DNA from: Serilophus lunatus
Taxonomy: Eukaryota; Chordata; Aves; Passeriformes; Eurylaimidae
Length of the DNA: 64,000 bases
Assembly: GCA_013399895.1 (NCBI GenBank)
Contig: VXBA01001018.1
Coordinates: 87,466 to 151,465, forward strand
Direction: 5' to 3'
Made by a program: the position numbers and the translations under genes
In this document: in pieces, positions 1 to 12,282 of the stretch
Numbering within the stretch: the stretch's first letter is position 1
Layout of the letters: every line of letters begins with the position of its first letter
The notes under the pieces: generated by a model
What the model was told of the DNA's origin: nothing
What the model saw: only the letters and a program-made list of their open reading frames with translations
Database searches by the model: none

Positions 1-3000
1 AGTTTGGTCAAGGTACTCTGACGCCAAGTGGAAGGATAAATGTGAAGTTACCAACCTAAATTCTCCATACAAATATACTTAATGCTGTTGCTTAAGTGGA
101 ATGTTCAACTTCTGTTCTCTTATTACTTTGAGCATGGATCTGCTAGACCATCTTTCTTTCCATGACATATCTGGATTTACTTCCAGTGGAAATTGGGACA
201 TCAGGTGAGGAGAAGGTAGGGACAGATGGGGAAAAGTGATACATCTTGACCAGTCCCATTATGCAGTCTGGTTATAATTTAGCTACATTTGAAGTCAGAT
301 GTGCTTTCCTAGAAGTTGTGAAGCCCTAGTAAATTTTACAGCTTGAATATGTACTAAAACTTCCAGCATGGTGTGGATTTCCTGAGCAATAGGGATTCAT
401 TTGCACTCCATATGCCCAAAATAAAACGTTTCCTAGTAGGAATTAGACAATTTCATTTGACACTGAGATTCATACCCTGGAAGTAAGGGTGCTCTGTCAT
501 TTTCATTGTTCCAAAGCATAGGAGTATCAGAATTCAAGACTTTGCATTCCACGAAGATATTAAAATCTAATTGCAGCTCCTGCTTCAGTTGTTCTCCTCA
601 GTGCCCTCTCAGAATTTTCCATTTCCGCACCAGCTGCTCATGAAGTGGTAGTTGACAGTTTAAAAGTTACAATATTCATGTTAGGATTTCTTTAGATAAC
701 AGCACATAATTTTCAGTGATTCCAGAAATTGTAGAAAAAAGAAAACTTAAAAAAAAAAATTAAAAATAATTTAGACCTCAATGATATAATTAACCTATTG
801 ATCAGCATAGGAATTATTTTTAGGCATATTGATCTAAATTCAAAATTTTTGTTATTCAGTACGAAATTAAAACCAGGGGACAAGATAAGGAAATCAGCAA
901 GACATGGGAACGGGTATTCTAATGACATGGGGCTATAAGAGAGACCAAATATATCTGAAGATTTGTGGTCAGAACCCTATTATGTATTAAGAAAGAGGAA
1001 AGAAACACATTCTGGGCAGTAAAATTGCTTTCAAGAGATTTCAAAAAAGAGACTATTCTGCTTGAGTGTTCCCAAAATATTTCTTAAGGACTAATCTTGA
1101 ATATCACAGTATACAGTTAAGCAGAATGCTGTTAAAAAAAAAAAAAAAGAAAATTTAGCAAAATTACTATGTCACAGAATAATACAGACAAAGCTTTATT
1201 ACAGTACATGAAGTTACAGTTATATCTTATAATTGTTTTTATCTTTTTTATACAGTACTGCTATGCGAGATGAGATTCAGAGGAGTATATATTTTTCAGA
1301 AATGTAGTCAAAATAATTAATGTCATTAAGAAAAAAGGCTTCTTACTAAAATATTTGTTACTCTTGTCACCTCAGGCCAGACTCTGATTTTCTGTGTATT
1401 TAAAGCCAATGAATTGCTGTTACCTGGCTCACTGTCACCTTCTGGTATCCTCCCCTTAGCAGGCTAGATAGTTGTCAAGTCACTGAGAGCTCATCTTCAC
1501 TTCTCTGTCTCTTTTCTCTGAAAACATGAACCATTAAGGCAGAGAAGACATGATTCAGCTTTTTTCGGGAAGCCTCTTTCATGACAATTATCTCTGCTCC
1601 TTTTTTTTTTCCCTATGACTTACCAGAAAAAGTTACAGCTGGGCACATGCAGTCAAGATGTCACTTACTGAGCAGTGCTTTCTGCTAGGCTTCATCCCAT
1701 GGAGTAAAACAGTGCTGTGCAGGAAATTAAGCTGTCTGCAGAGGTGACGCCTCTTTCACTGTACTTGTGGAATGAAATGGCACAAATGAGATAACCTTGA
1801 TGGTAAAGAAAGGATGCTCTTTGAAGCAAATGAATTCTGACTGAAGAAATGGTTTCTTTCTGGCTTTGATACCATTCTTTTGAGGCTACTGGAACCTATG
1901 CAACCCATTTTTATATTAAGAGCAACTTGTTTCCTGGCTTTCTGACTTTAGGTCATTATGGCTTGTTTCCAAATTTCCAAGTGTGCATACTTGTGATTGA
2001 TGCAAGAGAGTTCTGCCCTGAGCACTTGCAGATGTAGAAGCTATTAAACTGTCCTGAAAGACTGTCACCAAATGAAAGTGGACAATTTTTGCTTCTAATC
2101 GTTCTGCCTACAATTTGCTGTCTGCAAATATGCAAAATTCCTAGCGGTCTTTCATTATATTATGGAAACAAATCTGCTAGTATTTCAGCAGTATTCAGAT
2201 ATTATAGTGATGGGTATCATCAGAAAACCCAGGAGGTTTAATAACTGTCTTTTCAGAGGGGATTTTAAGAGCATGCATTAAATAAGGCATCGACTAAACT
2301 TTGAATGATGAATAAAAAAGGAAAATATTGAATAGTCGTTCATTCAGAACTGTTCATTTTGTACTCTGAATAAGACAGGAGACCTCTGCAACAAAGCAGT
2401 AGGTGATAATGTAATTAAAGAGACTAGTATTTAAATGTACGTAATACTACAATACTACTGCTCTTTTAACAAGAGCTTTTTGTTAGGTTTTGGAATTTTT
2501 ATTTTCTTTAGTTCTAAGGTATGGAAGCTTGTGATTATCACCTATGAATGAAGAAGAAAAAGAGCTGAAAATACATAAAATCCTATGCATTAGAGAAGAT
2601 AAACTGGGAGTTTTTACTCTGTTTTACACTCTAAACAGATAGTAGTAATTGATAAGATTTAAATGCACTAAGTCAAGTCCTCTTTTAAAATTCCAAACAA
2701 TGAATGAGCTGGAACATAATCAGATTCATATCAAGGATATACCAAGTTTCAAAGGTAAATTAGACATTGATATCACTTTAGAAATATATAAAGTTCCATG
2801 TTTCAGTGTTAGATCTTATCTCAAAAGGGATTAAAAGTATTCTTGTCTGGTAGTTGGTCCATAAACCAGCACTAACAAAGATGTAAAAAATTTTGTGCCT
2901 CTCTTTGAAAACCACGGCCATTGACAGAGACACTGTCTGAACTTTTTGTGACAATTCAAGTGAATTTTTTTTTTAATTTTTAATTTCTTTTGCAATTCAT

Positions 3001-4656
3001 TCCCTTATCTCCAGATATTTGTGAAACATATTTTCTATATTTCTTTCCTGCTCTAATATCTCTTTAAAGAAATCTAATAAAGGAAATTTCTGTGATAATT
3101 TTTTAGACATGGTTCAGTTATTTTACTCAGTTAAAACCTTAGAACTGAAAATCCTTTAATAAGAAGAAATGTTTTATTAGGAGATCATTTGGAGCACCAG
3201 ATTTATCTTTAGTCTGTGAAACATGCTGCTGTTATTCAGTTTTGTATGAAGAATGTTCCTTTGAACTCTGGGCTAAAAAGCATATAATTTATAAAAGGTG
3301 ATATTTACATGACCATTCAAATTGGCACAAATAATGTTCAAGTGTTGCGAATGAATAAAGTAGGCACATTACAACCATCATGAAATACCTTCGAAATATC
3401 AGTTAAAATCCTCACTAACAGAACTGTCATGATACTTTTTACATATAAGCTGCAGCTCAGATATTCAGCAGAAGAACAGATAAAGGCTATTGTAGCCTTA
3501 AGGCTATTGTGTCCTGTTTCACAATGGGAAAGTACTATATTGTTTAATTCAGAGCATGAATTACAGTACACTGCAGAAAATGGAGAATCAAATAAATTAC
3601 TTTCTTGTGTCCACTCTCTTTTCTTTCAAAGCTCAAACATTTAGGATTTGCTGCCTTAGCTGCTCTGAATGCAAGTGTCATAGAATGTAGTTTATTTCCT
3701 AAGAAAAGGGGCTTATGAAGACATAGGAGAGTGAAGAATACTAATTAATAAATGTTCCCCTACAAAAACAGAGACAGAATCTGACTTTCCAGTTACAAGT
3801 CATTCTAAGTGAGCTTGAACTCTATTCCAACCATCACTTACTGCTTCTCAATCTGCCTTGGTAAGGTGGGGAAAACTAAGAGTGACTAGATGTGTTGCAC
3901 TCTCATTAGTCACAGGCCACATTAAAAGAGACTTTGAATTGCGGAGTGATGAAAGATTATTTTTGTCAGCTTCAACTTGTTGGCATTTGTGGCACCATGG
4001 CTCTAGCATGGAAAAGGAAATTCTCGGTAAGATGCTGCTGCCAAAAGCCATTCTCTTTTAACACTTACACTCTTGCTGCCGCTGGGGACTGGTTACGGCA
4101 GCGCCCTATAAGACATGATGAGAGCTCGAGCTTATTGTTAAAACCATAAACATTTAAAAACCATCTACTGTGTAAAAGCCTAATTTCTCTAGCCCGTTGG
4201 TTTTATTTTTATTTTTTATGTTTATGCACTCCTCCAGAAGACAAGTAGAAATTAAAAGCAAAATACTGCTTGAAAGTAGCTGAGTTCATAGACTCTGAAA
4301 AAAGTTATGTCAGAATTACTAGCACAGCCTCCACTCACAACACATGTTGGTTTATTTCTTGGCTATGCTCATTTAAAATTTCAATTATGAGGACTTTGAT
4401 GTTCACTTGAATAACTGTTCCCACTCACAGTTTCTTCCAACACAAAAAATAGTCAAGCTAGGATAGAGTGATAGCTTGAAGCTTGTAACTTGACATATTA
4501 ATTTAGCCACCAGCCTGCTGTGGATTCATTGCTGTTCACAGCCATTCTGAAACAAAAATGGTCTCTAACACATCATAAGAGAATGTCATGAGTAGAAGAT
4601 CTAGGTACTAGCTCTCTTTCTACATTAATTTTCCATAAGGCTTATTGGTCTCTTTT
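1..4656. other. 3' flank of SNTG1, no gene recognised
   Basis: AT-rich unique sequence far downstream of the SNTG1 stop. Short open frames exist on both strands (for example overlapping frames at 3848-4061) but show no family resemblance, splice context or start context. A poly-A run lies at about 1134-1148. No repeat family was recognised with confidence. Confidence 0.6.
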
Positions 4657-4792
4657 AGGTACTGGAGGGCTACTTTAAGGTCTTTCTGGAGCCTTTTCTT
4701 CTCCAGGCTCCAACTCTCAGTCTTTCTTCATAAGAAAAATGCTCCATCTCTCTAACCATCTTGGTGGCCCACCTCTGGACTCTCTCCAAGAA
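4657..4792 (-). mobile_element. CR1 LINE fragment (3' part of the element, antisense to plus)
   Basis: Plus-strand text such as ggagccttttcttctccagg, then tggtggcccacctctggact and ctctccaag, is the reverse complement of the segment just upstream of the CR1 3' end (the GGAGAAG...GGCTCC...GGAGACCTTA block). Both ends are truncated and the match is well decayed, so it is an old copy. Confidence 0.8.
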
Positions 4793-6867
4793 GTACTCAC
4801 AAGTCGTCTTACAGCAAGATGTTACATGATTGCATCTTTTTAACAACTTAAACTAGAGAAGATTTACAGTATGGTTGGTTGTAACATTTTCATTTGATTG
4901 CGAGAGTCCAAAGGCTATTTTGTACTCTGAAGAACACTAGTATGGAATTTTGCTTCATATTTCCAGTGAATGTATTTATCTCCCTACATGAGTAATTAAA
5001 ATACAATAGTCCTGTGGGAACAGGGAAAAAAAATTATATAGAAAGTCTACTCTGACTGCATTTTTGTTATATCACATTCCAACTCTGATAACACAGCTAT
5101 CAGAGCCATCTGTAGTGTTGTTAGTCTTCTGTTCCAGTGGGGGGATAGCAGATTTTCTCTGAAACTCTGCTTCCAAACATACTACATAGGCTGCTCCATC
5201 TTCCAGAAGAAAACAACAAGCCCCTCTAATTTGATATATCCGATAGATGTAATGTTTCATGCCCATTGAGCAGTTAAGAGAGACAAAACTCAAACTTACA
5301 TGATTCCCAACAAGAAAGGTCTGACGAAATGTGTTCATAACAGAAGACACACTGTAAGCCTTCACAGCAACAGTCGCATTTTAAATGCAAAGCAATGACC
5401 AAGCAGCCACTGGTTTACTTTGTAAGCATGTTAAAATATCAGTAGACAGGGATAAATTAAACTAATGCCTCAGTTCTAATTAAGCCTGAAACCAATGAAG
5501 TGATTTTTAGTTAATACACAGAAAAGGCCTTCAAAGCTACCTCAATCCTACTAAATCCAACATGCTGCATATGTCTGTCTCCTTGTGGTGAATGGCCCTG
5601 ACCAGTACACACTCTGTAGTCTTACCTGGAACTAATTGGGAGACAGCCTGGACCAAGTAGATGCCAGGGATCACTTTAATCAATCATTTAGCAGCATAAG
5701 TAGGAGTGTAAGACCATAACAATTGAGCGGTTCAGTTCCAGGGCCCAGGAATATTCCTCAGCGTCACTTTGCTTACATCACTAGCATTACTTTTTGCTGA
5801 GAAACTTACTTGGCTGTATACCCTGTTTATATCAGATATGTTTTCTATCACTTCATAACAAATGTCTAAAAAACCAGAGGCATTTACTCAAAGTGCTGAA
5901 AACTTGATGAGTACTGAATTCCCTTAAAGTCATAAAAATTGACACATTCTCCTTTAACAAGGGGGACATGACAAAATATGAAGTCACATGAAATAGCTGG
6001 TTTACTTGCAAACATTTTGATATAACGTGCATATCAAATGTATTACCATGAAATTCTATTGTATAGATAAGTTATTTACATTAAATAAACAAAAAAGAAA
6101 GAAAAAAACAGATGTTGCATAAACCTTATATTATATAGCTTTTTAGTAACATTGTATAAGTTTTCTAATTCTGAAAAATGAAGGTTTTTACCTTTGGTAA
6201 GAGTTTTCCATAGACAGAAGTGTCAGCAAGAAAAAGGAACCTGTTTTTTGTGAAGATTGTACTGAAGAGGAGCCATAGCATCTAGCAATGATAGTCAAAG
6301 CTGGTTGAAAAGCCTTGTATATGTTCCAGAGGACATGGAAGTGTTCCAGAGGAACCAAAAGGCACTAGGAGGAGGAGGAAGATGGGATGAAGATATATTC
6401 AGATGCTCAGCAGATGTAGAGAGCTATTGATTTCTGCAGGACTCATCAATGCATTATTGCTGCCGTGACTCATCTAGAGCTACTCTAAAATAATTTGATA
6501 ATTCTATAGACTGACCTAGTGGAATCTGTATAAATATTTTGCCTTAAGTGCTTCTTACTTGGAATTGTCTGAAATGGGTCAAGTAGAAAATAGATGACTC
6601 ATGATGGACCACAAATTGTCCTTAAGAGATAATGCCAGAACTACTAAATCTGATGCCTCTGACCTCTGTCAAGGAATTGGTTTGGCCTGGTATAAAAGCC
6701 TGCTGACAAAAACAAAATATTGAAGACATTTTTGTGTTACTCAAAGGGAAAATCTCTGAGGCTATGGCTTGATCTCCAGATTGGAAAGAATCTGCCCAAA
6801 TACATACAGAAATATAGTAGTGTGAGTGGGTTGCTTTTGGTCACCTCATGACCTACAGTGCCATGCA
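4793..6867. other. Intergenic, no gene recognised
   Basis: Unique AT-rich sequence between two CR1 fragments. A 97-codon open frame on the minus strand (5365-5072) has no recognisable domain. Two copies of tgttccagagg occur 20 bp apart near 6322-6352. Nothing else stands out. Confidence 0.5.
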
Positions 6868-8200
6868 ATGAGCAGGGACATCTTCAAATACATCAGGTTG
6901 CTCTGAGTCCCAAGCAACCTGACTTTTAATATTTCAAGGGATGGGACATCTACTATCCCTCTGGGAAACTTGTTCCAGTGCTTACTACTCAAATTGTAAA
7001 AAATGTCTTCTTTATATCTAGTCTAAATTTACCCTTTTTAATCTAAAATCATAACTGCTTGCCCTATCACAAGAGGCCCTGCTAAATGTTTGTCTCTGTC
7101 TCTCTTATAAGCCCCTGATAACTACTGAAAGGTAGCAATAACTGGAGCCTTCTCTTGTTAAGCTGAACAACCACAACTCTCTTGTCCTTTCTTCACAGGA
7201 CGAGCGTTTCATCTGTCTGATCACTTTGTGGTCTTCCTCTGAACCTGCTCTAACAGGTACATGTCTTTTTTCTACAGTGGTTTGGCAAATACCTCTGCCA
7301 ATTCTCTCAGGACTCTGGGATGCATCACATCAGGTTTAATAGATTTTTGAATATTCGGGTTCCTCAGGTGGTGATGAACCTTATCTTCTCTTACAGTGAG
7401 AGGAACTTTGGTCCCCCAGTCCACGACTTGTGGTACATCCACTCAAGAGGTGTGGGAAAAGAGGGTTGCCAGTGAAGACTGCAGCAAAAAAGTACATCAG
7501 CCTTCTTGACCATTACAGTTTGCCAGCCTTGTTTATTGGGGGTGTGGTTACAGTTCCTTTAACCTTCCTGTTCTAGCTAATACATCTGTAGAAGACCTTC
7601 TTAGTATTCTTTGCATCCCTTGCCAAGTTTGGCCTTGGTCTTCCTGACTCCATCCCTAAATACTGGGACAGAGTCCATACAGTCTTCCTAGGATACCTGT
7701 TCTTGCTTCCACTGCCTGTGCATTTCCTTCTTGCCCTTTAGTTTGACCAGAAGGTCTCAACTCAGCCTTTCCTCTCCTGATTTCTTACACCTGGAGACTG
7801 AGATTTCTTATCCTTGGAGATACTCTCACACTGCGTGGAAATTGTTCTTAAAGATCTGCCAGCTCTGTTCTGCTCCATAGTGCCTGAGAGCAGTTCGTCT
7901 GTTAGTCCTATTAACTAATTTCTTGTATATCTGAAAATTTGCTTCCCTAGAATTCAAAGTCCTGACTTTACTCTTCACCTGACCCATATCCCTCAAGACT
8001 GTAAATTCCACTAATGTGTGATCACTGCTCACTTACACTGGTGACCATCAGATCCAGTACCATGTCCCTTCTAGGGTTATCTATCACCTGGCTCAGGACA
8101 TTATCCTTCATGCATTCCAGTTGTCTCCCATCATCACCATTACAGTATTTCTGAATGGTTCAGAAATAATAAACACCAGTAAATCTAATTTCCTATTTCC
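6868..8200 (-). mobile_element. Old CR1 LINE, antisense, with ORF2 remnants and a large internal deletion
   Basis: In minus-strand sense, about 8130-7840 reads as decayed CR1 ORF2 endonuclease-to-RT linker. Recognisable pieces are LECMKDNVLSQVIDNP, then LDLMVTS, then SSDHTLVEFTVLRD and VKSKVRTLNSREANFQIYKK. Farther on, at about 7340-7270, comes a match to the start of the RT region (MHPRVLRELAEVFAKPL). At about 7265 the sequence jumps straight to the CR1 3' region (CCTGTTAGAGCAGG, then the 3' non-coding segment down to 6868). Most of the reverse transcriptase, expected to be well over 1 kb, is therefore missing. Frameshifts and stops show that it is dead. Confidence 0.8.
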
Positions 8201-8319
8201 TGTGTTTGCTTTCCCTTAGGTCTGGGCATCATACTGATAAAAATCTCTAAGCCCTCCTTGAGAAGGCATGAAGACTAAGGGAAAATAATACAGCAAAAAG
8301 CCAAGTCACAGTGTGCAGC

Positions 8320-9424
8320 TGTAGTGGTTTAACCTGGGCTGGATGCCAGAGGCTCACTACAGCTACTCTCTCACTCTTTTTCACTTAGCAATAGAGGAGA
8401 GAGAATATAATGAGAAGTTTTGTTTGGGCAGGACTACAACAGAATTTTTTTTTTAATCACTGTCACAGGCAAAATAAGACTCCATGTGGGAATAATAGTT
8501 AAGTTTATTACTAACAAGATTAGAGCTGAAGAGACAGTAAGAGACACTTTTTACTCTCCACCCCCTCCTTCTTACATCCAACCTGCTCTCCAGCAGCTGT
8601 AAAGGGAAAAGGGGAGGTGGGGGGCGGGGGTTATTATGGTCATCTGCTGTTTTCAGCTGCTGCTTGGGGAGCAGAGTCCTTCCAACCGCATTCCATGGGG
8701 TCCTATCTCTCACAGGATACAGTTCTTCTCACAAACTGCTCCGATGAGAGTCCATCCCATGGGCAGCAGCCCTTCACAGACTGCTGTAACATAGGTTACG
8801 TTCTACATGGTGCAGTCCTTCAGGCACATGTTGCTCCAGTATGGGCCCCACAGGCTACGAGTCTTAACAGAAGAATCCTGCTCTGGCATGGGCTCCTCTT
8901 CCCCACAGTCTGCAGTCTCCTGCCAGGACCTGGCTCTACCATGGGTCTCCCACGGGCTACAGCCTTCGCCAGCATCCACCTGCTCCGGCGTGGCTCCTCC
9001 GCGGGCTACAGGTGGATCTCTGCACTCCTGTGGTCCTCCATGGGCTGCAGGGGCACAGCTGCTTCACCATGGTCTGCACCATGGGCTGCAGCTGGATCTC
9101 AGCTCCGGTGCTAGGAGTATCTCCTCCCCCTCCTTCTCCACTGACCTTGGTGTCTGCGTTGTTGTTCACAAGCCTTCACTCTGGTTCTCTCCGGCAGCCA
9201 TTTAATTTCTTTCTAACTTTTTTTTTTTCTTTCTTAAATATGTCATCACAGAGGCGTTCCTTCAACTGCTGATTGGCCTGGCCTTGGTCAGCAGCGGGCC
9301 CAGCCTGGAACTGGATGGCATTGGCTCTGCTGGACATGAAAAAACTTCCAGCAGCTTTTCGAAGAAGCCTCTCCTTCAGCCCCTCCCACTGCTACTAAAA
9401 CCTGGCCACAGAGAAACCAATACA
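8320..9424 (-). mobile_element. Solo LTR of an avian endogenous retrovirus, about 1.1 kb
   Basis: The block starts TGTAGTGGTTT and ends AAACCAATACA, an 11-bp imperfect terminal inverted repeat with TG...CA ends, as retroviral LTRs have. It is clearly GC- and CpG-richer than its surroundings. The sense strand is probably minus: read that way it starts TGTATTGGTTT, carries a TATTTAAG box (9241-9234) and has an AATAAA signal near 8500. No internal gag/pol/env sequence lies on either side, so it is a solo LTR. The flanks gcagc (8315-8319) and acaac (9425-9429) could be a 5-bp target duplication decayed by two transitions. Open frames inside it, such as the 165-codon plus-strand frame at 8617-9114, are by-products of its GC-rich repeats. 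Confidence 0.85.
8930..9095. repeat. Imperfect tandem units (about 40-50 bp) inside the LTR
   Basis: A core of the form c-a/g-y-gggct-a/g-cag recurs at about 8951, 9000, 9039 and 9080, with related copies (catggtctgca, catgggtctcc) between them. This looks like the decayed minisatellite-type region typical of this LTR family. Confidence 0.6.
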
Positions 9425-12221
9425 ACAACAAATGAAGAAAAGGAAGAGGATGAAATTAAAAAAAATACAGAAATAAGGAATTTCAGACAGTCTTTTCACA
9501 AAGCACCATACCAGATCCCACCAGTCATCCAAGGAGCCAGTAGATTGAATTCATAAAAATGTTCATTAGTAAAAAAGTCAATAGTTGTCAATAGATACTA
9601 TATAGTTGTCTCCAAATAATGTTACTGAGATCTAGGGAAACCTGTTAACAAAAGGTTTATTTTTAATTGTTACCATCACAGAACTTGTTTAAAAAATAAA
9701 TAGGAAAATAGCAAATAGTTCTTTTCGGTGTTTTAAAGTGAACTATGTTTTGTACACAATGGCTTTTGTCGCTGGTAGTATATTTCCTTCTTGAGGGATT
9801 TTATTCACAAAAAAAGAGGAGGCCTTTTATCTGAAATGGATCTGTTGTCTCAAATCTATTTGACAGATCAGTTCTAAGCTGATGAATAGGATTAAGTAGA
9901 ATATTTTAGATTATAAGCTTTGACACATCATCAGCGTAGTATCTATAGATACCTTTTGTTTGTAAAGCAGCCTTCTTCTAGTGCAAATGATTATCTGTTC
10001 TGGGATCCTTGGGTATGAAAGTGTTGAAAAGTGCAAGGCACTGGGAAACAAAACCCCTCAAAAACAAACAACCCAGTGTTAAAAGAAGGTCATGTTCCAG
10101 GTAAAGTTACAGTTAAAAAAAAACCTTAGCAAATGGTGTCATCAGTATAAACAGCTGTAGGAAAATGCTTTCATGAAAATAACATGATTTAATTTCTAAG
10201 GCCCAGGAAATATTTGAGAGAACATATGTGAACCAGAGAGATTGCCTGAAGAAATTATAAAAGCATGAGATTTACAGCATTTTTTCTTACTGAACTTGAG
10301 GGCTTCACCTGGCCATCCTAGTACAGGAATTTGGGAAAATACATAGCATTTTGATTAGAACATATTAAATTTTCTTTTACATCTCAGATATATTTTTCTG
10401 ATTACATGTTCACAGTAAACTTAATAACTGAAACAAAGCAATCAGTAGAAATAGGCTGAATAACAATAATTTTGTGGCTTCATTTGATCCCAGATTGTCA
10501 CACGGTCTCAGAATAATACTTCAGTCTCAGTCATCTTCACATACAGGTCAATATTTTTCAGGGTTGATTAAACATAAGTAAATAGATAAATACATCTGTA
10601 GCCTGAGGGGGGAAAAATTATCTTAACATAAACAAAAAGGATCGGAACTCATAAAAGAAAATACATTCCTGGTGACAATATTTTTAAAAATTTTATATAG
10701 GGCAAAAAAAAAGAAGAAATGTGATTTATAATTTTATGAAGAGCATAATTCATTTTATCTGTTCTTACTAAAACATATTCCATCTTTCCCACTTTTTTCA
10801 AGCACTATTCAAAATAAAAGAGTGTGTAACTAAACCAATCTGACCATCTTTTCGAAATGTAGGTGGAAATACTAAAAGTCCAGAGGCCATCTCATAAAAC
10901 CTGTGGGAGAAGAGAACTGGGAGTTCACAGATGTATGAAGGAAAAATATAGAAGAAATATGATAGTTATATAATAAAATTATTCTAATTAAAACATTGAA
11001 GTATAGTAAAACACAGCATATTTAAGTCACAGAGACAGAAATCACATTATTAAAACTTAGCATTTAACACCAAAGAATTTATAAAAAAATCCTCTTCTGT
11101 CCCTCTCATGCAAGAATGGAATGAAGGCTGCCAATGTTCCTAAACATGAGAGTAAGCATTATCTATCATAAAGCTGCAAAATCATAAAAATAACTTAAAA
11201 ATTAGGAAAAGAAATGGATGTAATGCTCCAAATCTTCTCATTTGGAGGCATGGGAGTTTGGAAAAGATGTTCTGCTGAACATAGTGCCTATGACACTATG
11301 ATAGTCTCTCATTTTTACTCAGTTTTGTGAGGCCAGTGTCTTTTTCCCATGAAGAGGGAAGACCAGAATCCTCCTTCACTGAGATTAGAAAGGACCAGAT
11401 TAACACAGGCTATTTGAAAGGACAGCCCTCCTCTGAGCAGCTTGTACCAGTGGACTATAGACTGGACATGAGTGCAGCTGCAATACTTCTCAGCAGGCAA
11501 AAGGCAAGGGGTGTAACACCATTTTAAACAGACATTCATCTTGCAATACAGCCACCACACTGCATTGAAGTTTAGCAAATTTATGTATTTACTGTGAGAA
11601 AGTGTGATAATTTATGTATCAGGGGTTTGGGGTGTTTTTCTATAGAAATAGCTCATATATCATACTTTAAAGCTAACATTGAATGTGTGTATATATATAT
11701 AAAAAAAAATTAATGTTCATGTTTTTTGAAACAAATGCTGTTTTGCACAAACTATTAATAACTTTAGATAACTCCCCAGGTCCATAGCTAAAGTTAATTC
11801 TTGCAAATTATTTATTTGTTGATTTTGTAATAATTTGCACTTCCATTTTTAAAAGTCCTTGAAATTGATCACACAGAAGTCAAAATAAATGGACTTACAG
11901 TAGCTCATATATGCACAGGAAAAAAAAAGGAAATGCCATTGATTCATTAAGCTTCATCTGTTCATACTTAAAAAGAAAACAGACAGACAAAAAAAAAAAA
12001 AAAGAAAAGAAAAATGAATAATAACCCACACACTGGAGCTTTTAAAACTCTTTATAGTGTTATTTTTGTTCCAAAAGCTCTGCTCACCCAAAGAGAGAAT
12101 GGTTTGAAAAATGTGAGTTCTCTAGCTTAAACAGAAAGAAGGATATAGAATATTGTGCTGATTTTGTTATCGGAGTTCTACCTCGACCCAGGCTGATGAA
12201 ATATAATTCAACTGCAATGGT
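9425..12221. other. Intergenic, no gene recognised
   Basis: AT-rich unique sequence between the LTR and the assembly gap. It has A-rich low-complexity runs (11988-12014) and a short TA run near 11689-11700. Overlapping short open frames at 11315-11578 on both strands have no recognisable family. Confidence 0.5.
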
Positions 12222-12282
12222 AAAAAAAAAAAAAAAANNNNNNNNNNNNNNNNNNNNNNNNNNNNNAAAAAAAAAAAAAAAA
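12222..12282. repeat. Poly-A tract interrupted by a 29-base assembly gap (N at 12238-12266)
   Basis: Sixteen A residues precede and sixteen follow 29 N characters. The gap most likely marks an unresolved homopolymer or collapsed A-rich repeat rather than missing gene content. The true length is unknown. Confidence 0.9.

Noticed and set aside
7826..8032. 68-codon minus-strand open frame as a separate gene
   Set aside because: It is a decayed fragment of CR1 ORF2 (SSDHTLVEF...KSKVRTL...) belonging to the CR1 element at 6868-8200.
8617..9114. Longest open frame in the window (165 codons, plus strand)
   Set aside because: It lies wholly inside the LTR, probably antisense to it. Its residues follow the repeated gggctgcag units, not a protein family.
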